Source of the DNA: Dermatophilus congolensis
GTDB lineage: Bacteria; Actinomycetota; Actinomycetes; Actinomycetales; Dermatophilaceae
Assembly: GCF_900447215.1 (NCBI RefSeq)
Contig: NZ_UFYA01000001.1
Span: forward strand, 1,302,001-1,366,000
Reading direction: 5' to 3'
Length of the DNA: 64,000 nucleotides
The position numbers and the translations under genes were made by a program. Under the pieces are notes generated by a model. That model saw only the letters and a program-made list of their open reading frames with translations, did not search any database and was not told where the DNA came from. Positions 18,514 through 27,739 of the stretch are shown in pieces. How positions within the stretch are numbered: position 1 is the first letter of the stretch; every line of letters starts with the position of its first letter.

Positions 18514-19182
18514 TTAGGGAGCCTTTGGCTCCCACGTGCGCGGCGCCTGACCAAACGCAGCCCGCACACCCTTGACCACTGCCCCGCCAGCGGCATAGTT
18601 AGCGGCCCCACCAAGCACCGCTCCCACACCAAAAGGCAACGCTCGACCAACAATTCCCGCGCTCTTACGCACCGCGAACCGGGTGATAAACGTGCGTCCC
18701 AAGCTGCTCCCGCCGCGCGAGCTGGGCAGCCGTGCCCCCAACTGCCTGGCCCAGCCTTTCTCACTCGACCCCACGGTCCGCTGCGCTGCCCGCACACCAG
18801 ACTCCCCCAGCATTACCCCCACCACCAGAGCACGACGCCCCTCAGAATTGGCAGGCAGATCCCCGTAGATCGCCGCGACAGTCAGCACATACCGAACCGT
18901 CAACTCAATAAACGACACCACCTCACCGGCAGACAACGCCAGCGATGCCGCTGTCCCCACACCAGGAATAGCAGCAGTCGCCCCGATCCCCGCTCCCGAA
19001 CCAACCGTGACCCGTGTGTACTCGGTAGTCAGATGCTCAACCAACTCGGCAGGTGAGGCTTCGGGGAATTTCTTTCGCAGCCCCGCCACCCGCCGATCAG
19101 CCGCGCTGCCGTAACGCTCAACTGCTGAATCAACAAGCTTAACGATTAACGAGTCGCGTCCTTTGTCCTGCAGCAGGTTCAT
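18514..19182 (-). CDS. EcsC-like hypothetical protein
   Basis: 222 aa. The N-terminus is helical and charged. A glycine-rich hydrophobic core at about residues 75-130 (GSGAGIGATAAIPGVGTAAS, then VVSFIELTVRYVLTVAAIYGDL) is followed by a second glycine-rich hydrophobic segment at about residues 185-210. The IPGVGTAA-x-L and IYGDLP pattern recalls EcsC-family or DUF697-like proteins, but I cannot assign it firmly. It is probably membrane-associated. It is a single gene downstream of the RNA methyltransferase on the same strand, with a 120-nt gap. Confidence 0.6.
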   Translation of the reverse strand: MNLLQDKGRDSLIVKLVDSAVERYGSAADRRVAGLRKKFPEASPAELVEHLTTEYTRVTVGSGAGIGATAAIPGVGTAASLALSAGEVVSFIELTVRYVLTVAAIYGDLPANSEGRRALVVGVMLGESGVRAAQRTVGSSEKGWARQLGARLPSSRGGSSLGRTFITRFAVRKSAGIVGRALPFGVGAVLGGAANYAAGGAVVKGVRAAFGQAPRTWEPKAP

Positions 19183-19302
19183 GGCTCACCTTCACTGTGC
19201 ATGTGGGCCAACCGTGGACACACCACCACGCACCGCTGTTACACGCGCGGGGAGTCACCGTGCCAGGCGCGAGCGTCGGCCCAGTGACTCCCCGCACCCG
19301 AA

Positions 19303-20526
19303 TCAGATGCTGCCTTGTCTGCAGACAGTAGCGACGCATTCGACATGGTGAGTCATCGGAAACATGTCGAATGCACGTAGGTCCGTCAGCGTGTATCCAA
19401 GCTCACCGGCGCTGCGCAAATCACGCGCAAGAGCTGCTGGATCACACGCGACGTACACCATCACCCGCGGCTCCAACGCAGCCAGATGGCGCATAACTGC
19501 AGCACCAGCGCCTGAGCGAGGTGGATCCAAAACCACAACGTCAGCTCTGCCCCCGGCTAGGCCTTTGTCTAACGCATCCTCGGTACGTGATTTGATCACC
19601 TGCACACGAGCGTCATCGTTAAAGCGACGCTGTGCGCACACCACCGCAGCCGGATCTGACTCAACAGCGATCACCGACCCACCTGGGCCTACCTGAGCAG
19701 CCATCGCCGCCGCGAAAAGCCCCACTCCCGCATACAGGTCAAGACAGGTATCTCCTGCGGTAATCGCAGCACCTTCAAGAACCGCATCCACCAATGTGGA
19801 TGCTGCACCTGGGTGAACCTGCCAAAAACCACGCGTAGGCACGGTGAAATCTCCGGTGAAACCGTTGTGCCGCTGCCCTGCTGGCACAGCGACATGCTCG
19901 GTCACTGTCTTGGCTCGCTTGGTTCCACCAGGCACTGGCACCACCTTGGTGTCGCTGCTATTAGGGACCACAACTTCAACAGCCCTGGCCCCGCCCCACC
20001 GCCTAGCGAACACCCCAGATTCAGTGACTTCCTCAGCGGCGATCGGGCAGTCCTTTAACCGGATGACGTCCCGAGACCGGAACCTGCGCAACCCGGCGCG
20101 GCGAGAACGGTCGACGGCGAAATCCATCCGAGTCCGCCAACGCAACCCGTCGTGGTCTCCCGGTACCGGCTCCACCTGCACATCACGATCAATGCCACCC
20201 AGTCGGGTGAGCTGCTCGCTAATGACTTGTGCTTTCAACTCGCGCTGATGGTCAAGATCAACGTGCTGGAAGTCACAGCCTCCGCAGCCGCCGGGCCCGG
20301 AAACCTCACAACGCGGCTGGACCCGGAACGCGGATGTAGTGAGGATTTTTACCGCATCAGCGAAAATAAACCGGTCGCCTGGTTTTCCTTTGGTGACGAC
20401 AGCCTCGACATCTTCACCTGGCAGGCAATGCCGGACGAACACGACCTGCCCGTCGTCAGTGTGGGCGACTGCATGCCCGCCATGGGCAATGCGTTCGATG
20501 TGGAGCTGCAATCGTGTACCGATCAC
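19303..20526 (-). CDS. TrmA/RlmD-type RNA uracil-C5 methyltransferase
   Basis: 407 aa from a GTG. An N-terminal TRAM domain (about residues 1-60) is followed by iron-sulfur ligands in CEVSGPGGCGGCDFQ. The SAM-binding Rossmann core has LDLYAGVGLFAAAMA, VIAVESDP, and VVLDPPRSGAG. The catalytic cysteine is in VYVACDPAALARDL. It should methylate a uridine in tRNA or 23S rRNA; which one is not clear. Its GTG overlaps the permease stop by 4 nt (GTGA), so the two are co-translated. The permease-methyltransferase pairing beside TrkA genes is widespread in actinobacteria. Confidence 0.9.
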   Translation of the reverse strand: MIGTRLQLHIERIAHGGHAVAHTDDGQVVFVRHCLPGEDVEAVVTKGKPGDRFIFADAVKILTTSAFRVQPRCEVSGPGGCGGCDFQHVDLDHQRELKAQVISEQLTRLGGIDRDVQVEPVPGDHDGLRWRTRMDFAVDRSRRAGLRRFRSRDVIRLKDCPIAAEEVTESGVFARRWGGARAVEVVVPNSSDTKVVPVPGGTKRAKTVTEHVAVPAGQRHNGFTGDFTVPTRGFWQVHPGAASTLVDAVLEGAAITAGDTCLDLYAGVGLFAAAMAAQVGPGGSVIAVESDPAAVVCAQRRFNDDARVQVIKSRTEDALDKGLAGGRADVVVLDPPRSGAGAAVMRHLAALEPRVMVYVACDPAALARDLRSAGELGYTLTDLRAFDMFPMTHHVECVATVCRQGSI

Positions 20527-22580
20527 GCTTGACCTTTCCTCGTGATGCTGCCGGGCACCAGCGTGTTATCCCGGGGGCCGTAAATAGACGATGCTCGGGC
20601 ACCGCCGCCATTACGGAAATGTTGTTCGGCCCCGTCAGAGGATTCCAGACGCCACGGCACACTCACCATGACCACCCCCGGTTTGAACAGGAGCGCGGCT
20701 TTGAGTCGCAATGCACTTTGGTTGTGCAACAGGTGTTCCCACCAGTGTCCGAGGACATATTCAGGCACATAAACGCTGACGATGTCGCGGGGGTTCTTGC
20801 GACGCAAATGGTCGATATACCCCAGCACAGGCCTGGTCATTTCTCGGTACGGGGAGGCAAGCACGGTAAGAGGAACAGGAATTTCACGCCGCTCCCATTC
20901 GTGGACCAGGGCCTCGGTGGCTTCAGGGTCGACAGCAACAGTCACCGCCCCGATGTTCGAGCTGCGGGAGGCACGGGCATACGCCAGAGCACGCATGGTG
21001 GGCTTGTGCACTCTGCTCACAAGAACAACGGCGTGCACCCGTGAAGGCAGGGCGCGTTCTTCACGCACATCCTCAGATAGCTTCAGTTCTTCACCAACAG
21101 CGCGGTAGTGCTTCTTGATGCCGAGCATCATCACGAAAAGGATGCCCATCCCTGCCACGGCGAACCCAGCACCGTGGGTGAATTTGGTTAGCAGTACCAC
21201 GATGAGCACCGTTCCACTCATGGTGGCGCCGATAGCGTTGATGACCCGTGAACGCCGCATACGGGAACGTTCTTGACCTTCAGCCAGCTCCAGGTTGCGG
21301 TTCCAGTGCCGCACCATGCCGATCTGGGACAGCGTGAAAGAAACAAACACACCGACGATGTACAGCTGGATGAGTCGGGTGACGTCAGCGTCGTAGATGA
21401 TCACAAGAGCCAAGGCAGCGGTAGCCAAGATGAGGATGCCGTTGCTGAAAGTCAGGCGGTCACCTCGCTGGGCGAGCTGCCGTGGAAGCAACTCGTCGCG
21501 AGCCAGAACTGAAGCCAGCACTGGGAAACCGTTGAAGGCAGTGTTCGCGGCGAGGATGAGGATGATCCCGGTGACCGTGGCCATGTAGAACATGCCGGCG
21601 GGGAAGTTGTTGAAAACGGTGTGGGCGAGTTGACCGATGACGGTTTCTTGGATGTACCCAGTACCCACGGGCTGTCCATTGAGGAGAAGTTGCTCGCTGG
21701 GGTGCTCGGCAAATTTCACGCCGGTGAGGTTGGCAAGTGTGACGGTAGAGAGCAGCATCGTGATCGAGATGACACCCATGAGCACGAGCGTGGTGGCGGC
21801 GTTTTTGCTGTGCGGTTTTTGGAAAGCCGGCACCCCGTTGGATACCGCTTCGACACCGGTCAAGGCTGCACACCCGGATGAGAACGCTCGAAGAAGCAAA
21901 AAGACTAGGGCCAGCTGGCCTAATTGTTCGTAGCCGTTGGCGGGGGCCATCTCGAATGGGGCGCTAGGAGCCATCGGCAAAGTGCCAGTGAAGTGACGCA
22001 CAAAACCCCACAGACACATGCCGATCACCCCGATCATGAAGGCATAGGTGGGGATGGCGAATGCGGCACCGGATTCACGGACACCGCGCAAGTTCAATGT
22101 AGTGAGCGTGACGATCAAGACAGCAGCGGCTATAGCTTCATGACCGCGAATCCAGGGAAGGACGAGCGCGGCGTTCTGAACCCCGGAAGAAACCGACACA
22201 GCGACAGTAAGGACGTAATCGACCAGCAAGGCGCTGGCGACTGTCACCCCCGCTTTTGTGCCGAGGTTAGTGGTGGCGACCTCGTAGTCTCCTCCACCGG
22301 ATGGGTAGGCGTGCACGTTCTGACGGTATGAGAGCACCACGATGACCATGACGAACACGACGGCCAAGGCGATCTGCCATGAATGGGTTGCGGCGAAAGC
22401 TCCACCAGCCAGGCCGAGGGTAAGGAGGATCTCATCGGGGGCGTAGGCGACGGACGAGAGTGCGTCGCTGGCGAATACGGGAAGAGCGATGCGCTTGGGA
22501 AGCAGCGTCTCGCCGAGCCGGTCTGAGCTCATCGCCCGCCCGACGATCGCACGCTTCAGGGCGCGGGTGAGGTTTGACAC
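20523..22580 (-). CDS. KimA-type potassium/APC superfamily permease
   Basis: 685 aa from the GTG at 22580 (another GTG lies at 22589). There are about 12 transmembrane helices in the first 480 residues, then a cytosolic USP-like domain (about 510-650) beginning HAVVLVSRVHKPT. The start of the membrane part, FASDALSSVAYAPDEIL and SYRQNVHAYPSGGGDY, closely follows Bacillus KimA, a high-affinity K+ importer inhibited by c-di-AMP. In actinobacteria such proteins are usually named APC family permeases. Two TrkA/RCK genes are divergent from it, supporting a role in K+ homeostasis. The substrate remains inference. Confidence 0.85.
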   Translation of the reverse strand: MSNLTRALKRAIVGRAMSSDRLGETLLPKRIALPVFASDALSSVAYAPDEILLTLGLAGGAFAATHSWQIALAVVFVMVIVVLSYRQNVHAYPSGGGDYEVATTNLGTKAGVTVASALLVDYVLTVAVSVSSGVQNAALVLPWIRGHEAIAAAVLIVTLTTLNLRGVRESGAAFAIPTYAFMIGVIGMCLWGFVRHFTGTLPMAPSAPFEMAPANGYEQLGQLALVFLLLRAFSSGCAALTGVEAVSNGVPAFQKPHSKNAATTLVLMGVISITMLLSTVTLANLTGVKFAEHPSEQLLLNGQPVGTGYIQETVIGQLAHTVFNNFPAGMFYMATVTGIILILAANTAFNGFPVLASVLARDELLPRQLAQRGDRLTFSNGILILATAALALVIIYDADVTRLIQLYIVGVFVSFTLSQIGMVRHWNRNLELAEGQERSRMRRSRVINAIGATMSGTVLIVVLLTKFTHGAGFAVAGMGILFVMMLGIKKHYRAVGEELKLSEDVREERALPSRVHAVVLVSRVHKPTMRALAYARASRSSNIGAVTVAVDPEATEALVHEWERREIPVPLTVLASPYREMTRPVLGYIDHLRRKNPRDIVSVYVPEYVLGHWWEHLLHNQSALRLKAALLFKPGVVMVSVPWRLESSDGAEQHFRNGGGARASSIYGPRDNTLVPGSITRKGQA

Positions 22581-22587
22581 GGAGAAC

Positions 22588-22593
22588 ACTGTA
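22588..22593 (-). promoter_or_regulatory. -10 box for the KimA-like gene, probably leaderless
   Basis: TACAGT on the minus strand is 7 nt before the GTG at 22580 and overlaps the alternative GTG at 22589. That argues for the downstream start. Confidence 0.4.
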
Positions 22594-22708
22594 GAGCCGA
22601 ACGCCGTGAACGGTGGGGTCGTCGCGTGTTGGACGCGTCGCAGCGTTCTGGTCTGATTCAGCTGAGTCTGGGTGCTGCACTGATGGCTGCCTGGTATACG
22701 GTCGTGAC

Positions 22709-23371
22709 GTGCACTTCGTCATCATGGGCTGTGGCCGGGTGGGAGCATCTCTCTCCCGCAATCTTGCCGAGCGTGGCCACGATGTGGCCGTCATAGATCA
22801 GGATCGGCGTGCTTTTCGCCGTTTAGGACCAGATTTTGAGGGCCGCCGCGTGGTCGGGCAGGGCTTCGATCGTGAGGTGTTGATTAAGGCGGGCATCGAG
22901 AATGCGTACGCCTGCGCAGCAGTGAGCAGCGGCGATAACTCCAATATCCTCACGGCGCGGTTAGCTCGGGAAACATTTGGGGTACAGAACGTCGTAGCGC
23001 GTATCTACGATCCCGGCAGAGCGGCCGTATATCAGCGGCTCGGGATCCCTACGGTAGGAACCGTGCGCTGGACCAGCGACCGGATCATGCGGCGTCTGCT
23101 ACCCCATGGAGCAACGCCCCAGCACGCTGACCCAAGCGGCCGCGTAGTAGTAGCGGAAGTGGCGCTGCATCACGCCTGGATCGGGTTGACGTACTCAACG
23201 ATGGAACAGCTCAGCGGCGCCCGTGTCGCGTACGTGATGCGGTTTGGTGAAGGGATGATCCCAACAGCAGAACACGTCTACCAGGCCGGTGACATCGTAA
23301 GCGTGATCACCACGGCCGAAGCGTTGGGCCAGACCGAACGGATCCTCGAGTCCGCACCGGAGTTCGAATGA
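22709..23371 (+). CDS. TrkA/RCK potassium-uptake regulatory protein, first copy
   Basis: 220 aa from a GTG. The Rossmann RCK_N domain has the nucleotide motif IMGCGRVGASLSRNLA and the acidic end of strand 2 (AVIDQD). An RCK_C-like half begins near VVVAEVALHHAWIG and ends DIVSVITTAE. Such proteins gate Trk/Ktr channels in response to NAD(H), ATP or c-di-AMP. A TATACG element lies 8 nt before the GTG. It is followed 61 nt later by a second TrkA gene. No TrkH/KtrB channel gene is in the window. This corresponds to the ceoB position in mycobacteria. Confidence 0.88.
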   Translation: MHFVIMGCGRVGASLSRNLAERGHDVAVIDQDRRAFRRLGPDFEGRRVVGQGFDREVLIKAGIENAYACAAVSSGDNSNILTARLARETFGVQNVVARIYDPGRAAVYQRLGIPTVGTVRWTSDRIMRRLLPHGATPQHADPSGRVVVAEVALHHAWIGLTYSTMEQLSGARVAYVMRFGEGMIPTAEHVYQAGDIVSVITTAEALGQTERILESAPEFE

Positions 23372-23432
23372 GCATCAACGCCATAGTTAGCGCAGCTGTT
23401 GCGCAGTCGTTCATTGTTCGAGGGGAACAGGC

Positions 23433-24107
23433 ATGAGGGTCGTTATTGCTGGGGCAGGCAGCGTAGGGCGCTCTATTGCCCGCGAGCTGATCGGTAACGG
23501 TCACGAAGTACTACTCATCGATAAAAATATCGACGTCGCTGAAACCAAAGTAGTCCCCGATGCCTCCTGGCTCCTGGCTGATGCCTGCGAGCTGTCTTCT
23601 CTGGAAGAGGCCGGGCTGGAGTCAGCTGATGTGATTGTGGCGGCCACCAGCGACGACAAAGTGAACCTGGTGACTTCACTGCTGGCGAAAACAGAATTCG
23701 CGGTGCCGCGCACAGTGGCACGCATCAATAACCCGAAGAACGAGTGGCTCTTTGATGAGAGTTGGGGTGTAGACGTAGCAGTGTCTACACCACGGTTGAT
23801 CACCGCGCTCGTTGAGGAAGCTGTCACAGTCGGTGAATTGGTGCGAATTTTCGAGTTCCGTCAATCTGGGGCAAGCCTGGTGGAGATCACCCTCACTGAA
23901 GACAGTCCCTGGGCCACTACGCGCGTCGGAGATGTGCCCTGGCCGCCAGATACGGTGTTGACCTGCCTGGTGCGCGATGCGCGCCCCATCGGCCCTACTG
24001 CGGACGATCTCCTCGAGGCCGGCGACGAACTGATCATCGTGACTACTCAGGCTGAGGAAAACGAAGTACGACAGCTTTTCTCAACCGCCGACAACATCGA
24101 GGACTAA
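23433..24107 (+). CDS. TrkA/RCK potassium-uptake regulatory protein, second copy
   Basis: 224 aa with a GAGGGG site. RCK_N carries VIAGAGSVGRSIARELI and LLIDKN; RCK_C starts near SLVEITLTEDSPWA and ends ELIIVTTQAEEN. The fold matches the first copy, but the proteins differ enough to be the two halves of a heteromeric regulator, as with mycobacterial CeoB/CeoC. It is co-directional with the first copy and closed by a strong terminator. Confidence 0.9.
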   Translation: MRVVIAGAGSVGRSIARELIGNGHEVLLIDKNIDVAETKVVPDASWLLADACELSSLEEAGLESADVIVAATSDDKVNLVTSLLAKTEFAVPRTVARINNPKNEWLFDESWGVDVAVSTPRLITALVEEAVTVGELVRIFEFRQSGASLVEITLTEDSPWATTRVGDVPWPPDTVLTCLVRDARPIGPTADDLLEAGDELIIVTTQAEENEVRQLFSTADNIED

Positions 24108-24118
24108 AACGCAACGAA

Positions 24119-24157
24119 GAGGGCGGAACAGTAACCCTGTCTGTTCCGCCCTCTTTT
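24119..24157 (+). terminator. intrinsic terminator after trkA pair
   Basis: A 13-bp stem (GAGGGCGGAACAG and complement) with a 9-nt loop is followed by TTTT at 24154-24157. Confidence 0.9.
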
Positions 24158-24233
24158 CATGTTTTATGGCTTCAGGAAAAAACCATCATCGCCGCTGGAG
24201 ACGGTGATGATCTTCCGCTTATCTGCTGGCTGA

Positions 24234-24608
24234 CTATTTTGTTGCCGAGGCCGGGGCAAGCACATCAAAGCTCGGGTTATGCATAACAACCTTGTTGCCG
24301 TTACGCATCACACGGCCCTCCACGCGCATCCGCACTCCCGGAACAATTCCGGGAATCTCGCGGCGCCCCATCCACACCAACGTCAGATAGCCAGAGCCGT
24401 CAAAAATCTCCGCGGAGATGGAAGGCGTGGACCCAGCAGCCGGGCGCGTCACCGACTTGACCATTCCCCGCATCGTGTAAAAGCCACGATCAGCACAGTC
24501 ACCAATCTCGGTAGCGCCGCACCCGTTGCACTCTTTGCGCAGGGCAGCGTTGTCAGCTTTCGCCTGGGCGCCCGCCAACCGCTCAAGCAGCGATGAGATT
24601 GCCGCCAT
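24234..24608 (-). CDS. OB-fold nucleic-acid-binding protein with Cys cluster
   Basis: 124 aa from the ATG at 24608, which has a GAAAGG site 7 nt upstream; a GTG 15 nt earlier is possible. An N-terminal helix is followed by ECNGCGATEIGDC, a possible metal-binding Cys set, and an OB-fold spanning about residues 45-115 (GMVKSV, LTLVWMGRREIPGI, VEGRVMRNG). Related actinobacterial proteins lie between the TrkA genes and DUF3710, as here. It probably binds single-stranded nucleic acid; its role is unknown. Confidence 0.82.
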   Translation of the reverse strand: MAAISSLLERLAGAQAKADNAALRKECNGCGATEIGDCADRGFYTMRGMVKSVTRPAAGSTPSISAEIFDGSGYLTLVWMGRREIPGIVPGVRMRVEGRVMRNGNKVVMHNPSFDVLAPASATK

Positions 24609-24752
24609 TACCAAACCTTTCACACATCATGACAAACCCTTCAGGCAGGTATACCTTTGGGGCGAAAACGACTGTAAACCCACCAATCCTGTGGGCGCAC
24701 TCGCGCCGCGCTTATGCGCATCCACGCAGCGCAGCAGCAAGAACAATCAGAC

Positions 24753-25475
24753 TCAGCGGATCTCAGTGATCTCCGGTCCACGCTCGAACGGGTCCAGTGT
24801 GGGAGCTTGCTCTCCATTGTCGTGTTCACCGATGTCACGCGGCATGTGCATAGGCAGCAACTCACGCGGCGCCATCGGCTGACGCCCACGGTGCACAACA
24901 ACCACCCGCAGCAAATCGATGAATGCCTGCCCCACATCCGGGTCAGATGCAGCCGGTCCGCTAATCACACCACGCAAGAACCAGCGAGGGCCATCCACAC
25001 CGATAAACCGCATCGGCATCAACCCCGACGGTGTGGGCACAGCAGCCATCAGTTCTGCCCCATAAGGGCCTTCAGTGATGTCTGCCTCGCCACCACCGTT
25101 ACGCAAGCTGGTTGCGATTTCCTCACGGATATCGCCCCACAAGAACTTCGATTTCGGTGCCGCGAACACCTGCAGCTGCAACACCGACTCCTCGATCTGC
25201 AGACGCATCCCCGTAACTTCGTTGCTCTGCTGATCGGTCTCCACCATGTACGTCACACCAGGGATGTTCGGCAGCCACACCGAACCAAAATCGAGGAACC
25301 CCTCTGGACGAACAACATCACCAGAGTCGAAAGGACCCAACTGCTCAGCCGTGTGCTGACCAAGCACAGGCACACCCGCGACGGGTTCTTCCTGCCAGTG
25401 GGCACCTTCGTCAACAGCCGCGTCATGCTGCGGCACAGACTTAACTTTGGATCGTTTACGACCGAACAGCCCCAT
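24753..25475 (-). CDS. DUF3710 protein
   Basis: 240 aa from the ATG at 25475 with AGGAGGG 8 nt upstream. It has a basic start (MGLFGRKRSK), an acidic linker, then a conserved domain with DFGSVWLPNIPG, MRLQIEE, FAAPKSKFLWGDIREEIA and the C-terminal DGPRWFLRGVISG. This is the actinobacterial DUF3710 family, which sits between dut and the OB-fold gene. Function unknown; no membrane segment or signal peptide. Confidence 0.85.
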   Translation of the reverse strand: MGLFGRKRSKVKSVPQHDAAVDEGAHWQEEPVAGVPVLGQHTAEQLGPFDSGDVVRPEGFLDFGSVWLPNIPGVTYMVETDQQSNEVTGMRLQIEESVLQLQVFAAPKSKFLWGDIREEIATSLRNGGGEADITEGPYGAELMAAVPTPSGLMPMRFIGVDGPRWFLRGVISGPAASDPDVGQAFIDLLRVVVVHRGRQPMAPRELLPMHMPRDIGEHDNGEQAPTLDPFERGPEITEIR

Positions 25476-25683
25476 GTCTGCTTCCCTCCTCGCGCCGACG
25501 GCGCTCCTGAACCCGACGCTGCACAACACAACCATCGGGGACGGCACAACGACTCACTTCAGAACGAACGCGCATCGGCCGCAATACGATCCCGACTAAG
25601 CTCGCTTTAGTCTGTCACAGGCACACACTGGCGATGTCGGGCTGGCCACAACGCGCCAACCAGCCCGAAATCACACCACATGA

Positions 25684-26142
25684 TCAGTCGCGGCGCTCAC
25701 CGAATCCACCGGAAGCACCGAAACCACTTTCACCACGTTCAGTGCTGTCTAGTTCGTCAACCTCGTTCCACACGATTGAGGCAACCTCTTGCAGCACCAG
25801 CTGGGCAATGCGGTCTCCGCGCGTAATCGTGAACGCTTCAGACCTGTCTACATTGATGAGCGGAACACACACCTGGCCGGTGTAACCAGCATCAATCGTT
25901 CCCGGAGCATTCACCACCGTCACACCATGACGGATAGCCAATCCAGAACGCGGATGAACCAAACCGACAAAGCCACGCGGCACCGCGATAGCTAAACCGG
26001 TCGGCATAAGAAAACGTGCCCCCGGTTCAAGGACCGTATCGACACGCGCGCATAGGTCGACCCCGGCATCCCCATCTCGCGCATAGCGCGGAAGTGGGAG
26101 TTCGGGGTCAAGCCGACGTACATTTACACGAACCTCAGGCAA
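25684..26142 (-). CDS. dut: dUTP diphosphatase
   Basis: 152 aa, starting at a TTG at 26142 preceded by GTAAGGA. The longer open frame to 26232 overlaps DUF4193 and adds residues outside the family. Hydrolyses dUTP to dUMP and pyrophosphate, keeping uracil out of DNA. All five trimeric dUTPase motifs are seen: DAGVDL, HPRSGLAIRHG, GTIDAGYTGQ with VPLIN, RGDRIAQLVL, and the C-terminal RGESGFGASGGFG. The start overlaps the DUF4193 stop by 8 nt, so the two are coupled. Confidence 0.95.
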   Translation of the reverse strand: MPEVRVNVRRLDPELPLPRYARDGDAGVDLCARVDTVLEPGARFLMPTGLAIAVPRGFVGLVHPRSGLAIRHGVTVVNAPGTIDAGYTGQVCVPLINVDRSEAFTITRGDRIAQLVLQEVASIVWNEVDELDSTERGESGFGASGGFGERRD

Positions 26143-26437
26143 TGCATTCCTTACAGACAGCCAAACCGTTGTTCTCACCCGCGTACTGACTCCGGTGACG
26201 CACCAGGAAGCAGCTACCGCAAGTAAATTCATCAGCCTGCTTAGGTACGACGCGCACCGTTAACTCTTCATTCGACAGGTCTGCGCCCGGAAGCTCAAAC
26301 CCCTCTCCAGAGTCACGAGCGTCGTCGTTGTCGACGTTCGCCGAGGACGACTTCTCGACGCGCCGCGACTTCAGCTCTTCGATCGAGTCCTCTGCGTCCT
26401 CGTCGGATTTACGCGGGGCATCGTAGTCAGTGGCCAT
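26135..26437 (-). CDS. DUF4193 zinc-ribbon-like protein
   Basis: 100 aa with a GAGAGG site. It begins MATDYDAPRKSDED and continues ELKSRRVEKSS, then an acidic middle and FELPGADLSNEEL. The C-terminus has a CGSC...CKEC pair of CXXC motifs that can bind zinc, as in DksA/RbpA-like proteins. It is a near-universal actinobacterial family of unknown role, possibly RNA-polymerase-linked. It overlaps dut. Confidence 0.9.
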   Translation of the reverse strand: MATDYDAPRKSDEDAEDSIEELKSRRVEKSSSANVDNDDARDSGEGFELPGADLSNEELTVRVVPKQADEFTCGSCFLVRHRSQYAGENNGLAVCKECIA

Positions 26438-26745
26438 TCAAGCCTCTCCATTTCATAAAGATGTCGGGCGGCTTCACAAGGGGGTCGGGCGACACCGCCA
26501 TCGCACACACCATCCCCGGACGTACTCGCTCCGAAGACAACGCACACTGCGGCAGCGATGCTCCCGCAGGGCAACGCTGAACCCGACCACACCATTCCAT
26601 GAGCCGGGACGGTGAGGGGATTGTGCACCACAAGACAGGTGTTAGTCACGTCCTGGCGTCTTCATGCCCGTGTGTCACCTCACACGGGCACCCAAAACCC
26701 TCACACAGCCCGACCACCCTAGACCGAACCAGCAACTCACAGCGA
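26438..26745. other. 308-nt gap between DUF4193 and inositol monophosphatase genes
   Basis: No open frame here looks like a protein. A hairpin TGCCCGTGTG/CACACGGGCA lies at 26665-26690, without a clear T tract. It is likely the promoter and leader region for the DUF4193-dut transcript plus the end of the suhB transcript. Confidence 0.5.
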
Positions 26746-27657
26746 CTACCGGACTGGCGTAGTAATCACCGACAACGCCTCCCGCAACGCACCATGAACC
26801 CCCGGCGCCGCAGCAATCACCCCATCAGCCAACGGCGCCTCAGCACCAATACCACTAACCACCGCGCCAGCCTCCTGAGCAATCAACCGCGCCGCAGCCA
26901 CATCCCACACATGCACCCCCCGCTCGTAATACGCATCCAATGTCCCCGCAGCCACATCACACATATCCAACGCTGCACTCCCACAACGGCGCACATCCCG
27001 AATCCGCGGCAACAACGCAGCCAACACAACCCCCTGCTCAGCACGCCGCTCACTGGCATACGCAAACCCCGTCGCCACCAACGACTGCCCCAAATCCGTC
27101 GTCCCCGACACACGCAACCGCCGCCGACGCCCCAACAAATCCACCGCAAACGCCCCCGCCCCCAACCTCGCGTGATACGTCAACCCCCGCCCCGGCGCCG
27201 AAACCGCACCCGCCACCGGCCACCACAACCCAGGCGCCGAAACATCCCCCACCACCACCGACACCGACACCGCAAAATCCATCCGGTCATACAAGTAATT
27301 GACCGTGCCATCAATCGGATCCAACACCCACGTCAAACCCGACTCCCCCACCTCTAAAGCCCCACCCTCCTCCTCCCCCAAAACCCCATCACCCTCACGA
27401 ATCCGGCGAATGCGCCCCACCAAATACTCCTGGGCACGACGATCCATCTCCGTCACCACATCAGTCTCGGTTGTCTTCGTATCCACCTCCATCCCCTCCG
27501 GCCGCTCCGTCACCACCAAACGACCAGCCCCCGACGCCAAATCAACCGCAAAAGACTCCAACTGCGCCAACACATCAGCATCCGGAACCAACTCAGCCGG
27601 AATCACTGACCCCAATGACGCCCCCGCAACACCAGACCTACCCAAAGAAAGACCCAT
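26746..27657 (-). CDS. suhB: inositol monophosphatase family protein
   Basis: 303 aa from the ATG at 27657 (or a GTG 3 nt earlier) with an AGAGGAG site. Longer readings run into the end of the ferrochelatase gene. Metal-binding motifs are visible: the first Glu in LGEEEGG, DPIDGTVNYL, and WDVAAARLIAQEAGA. Hydrolyses inositol phosphate or a related sugar phosphate. An N-terminal extension of about 30 residues precedes the family core. It follows the ferrochelatase gene after 82 nt on the same strand. The symbol is by family only. Confidence 0.88.
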   Translation of the reverse strand: MGLSLGRSGVAGASLGSVIPAELVPDADVLAQLESFAVDLASGAGRLVVTERPEGMEVDTKTTETDVVTEMDRRAQEYLVGRIRRIREGDGVLGEEEGGALEVGESGLTWVLDPIDGTVNYLYDRMDFAVSVSVVVGDVSAPGLWWPVAGAVSAPGRGLTYHARLGAGAFAVDLLGRRRRLRVSGTTDLGQSLVATGFAYASERRAEQGVVLAALLPRIRDVRRCGSAALDMCDVAAGTLDAYYERGVHVWDVAAARLIAQEAGAVVSGIGAEAPLADGVIAAAPGVHGALREALSVITTPVR

Positions 27658-27739
27658 CACAACAACACTCCTCTCTGAGAAAACATCTAACGAAACAGCA
27701 CATTCACGACGCGCAACCGCGCACAAGCCGTGACCTACT

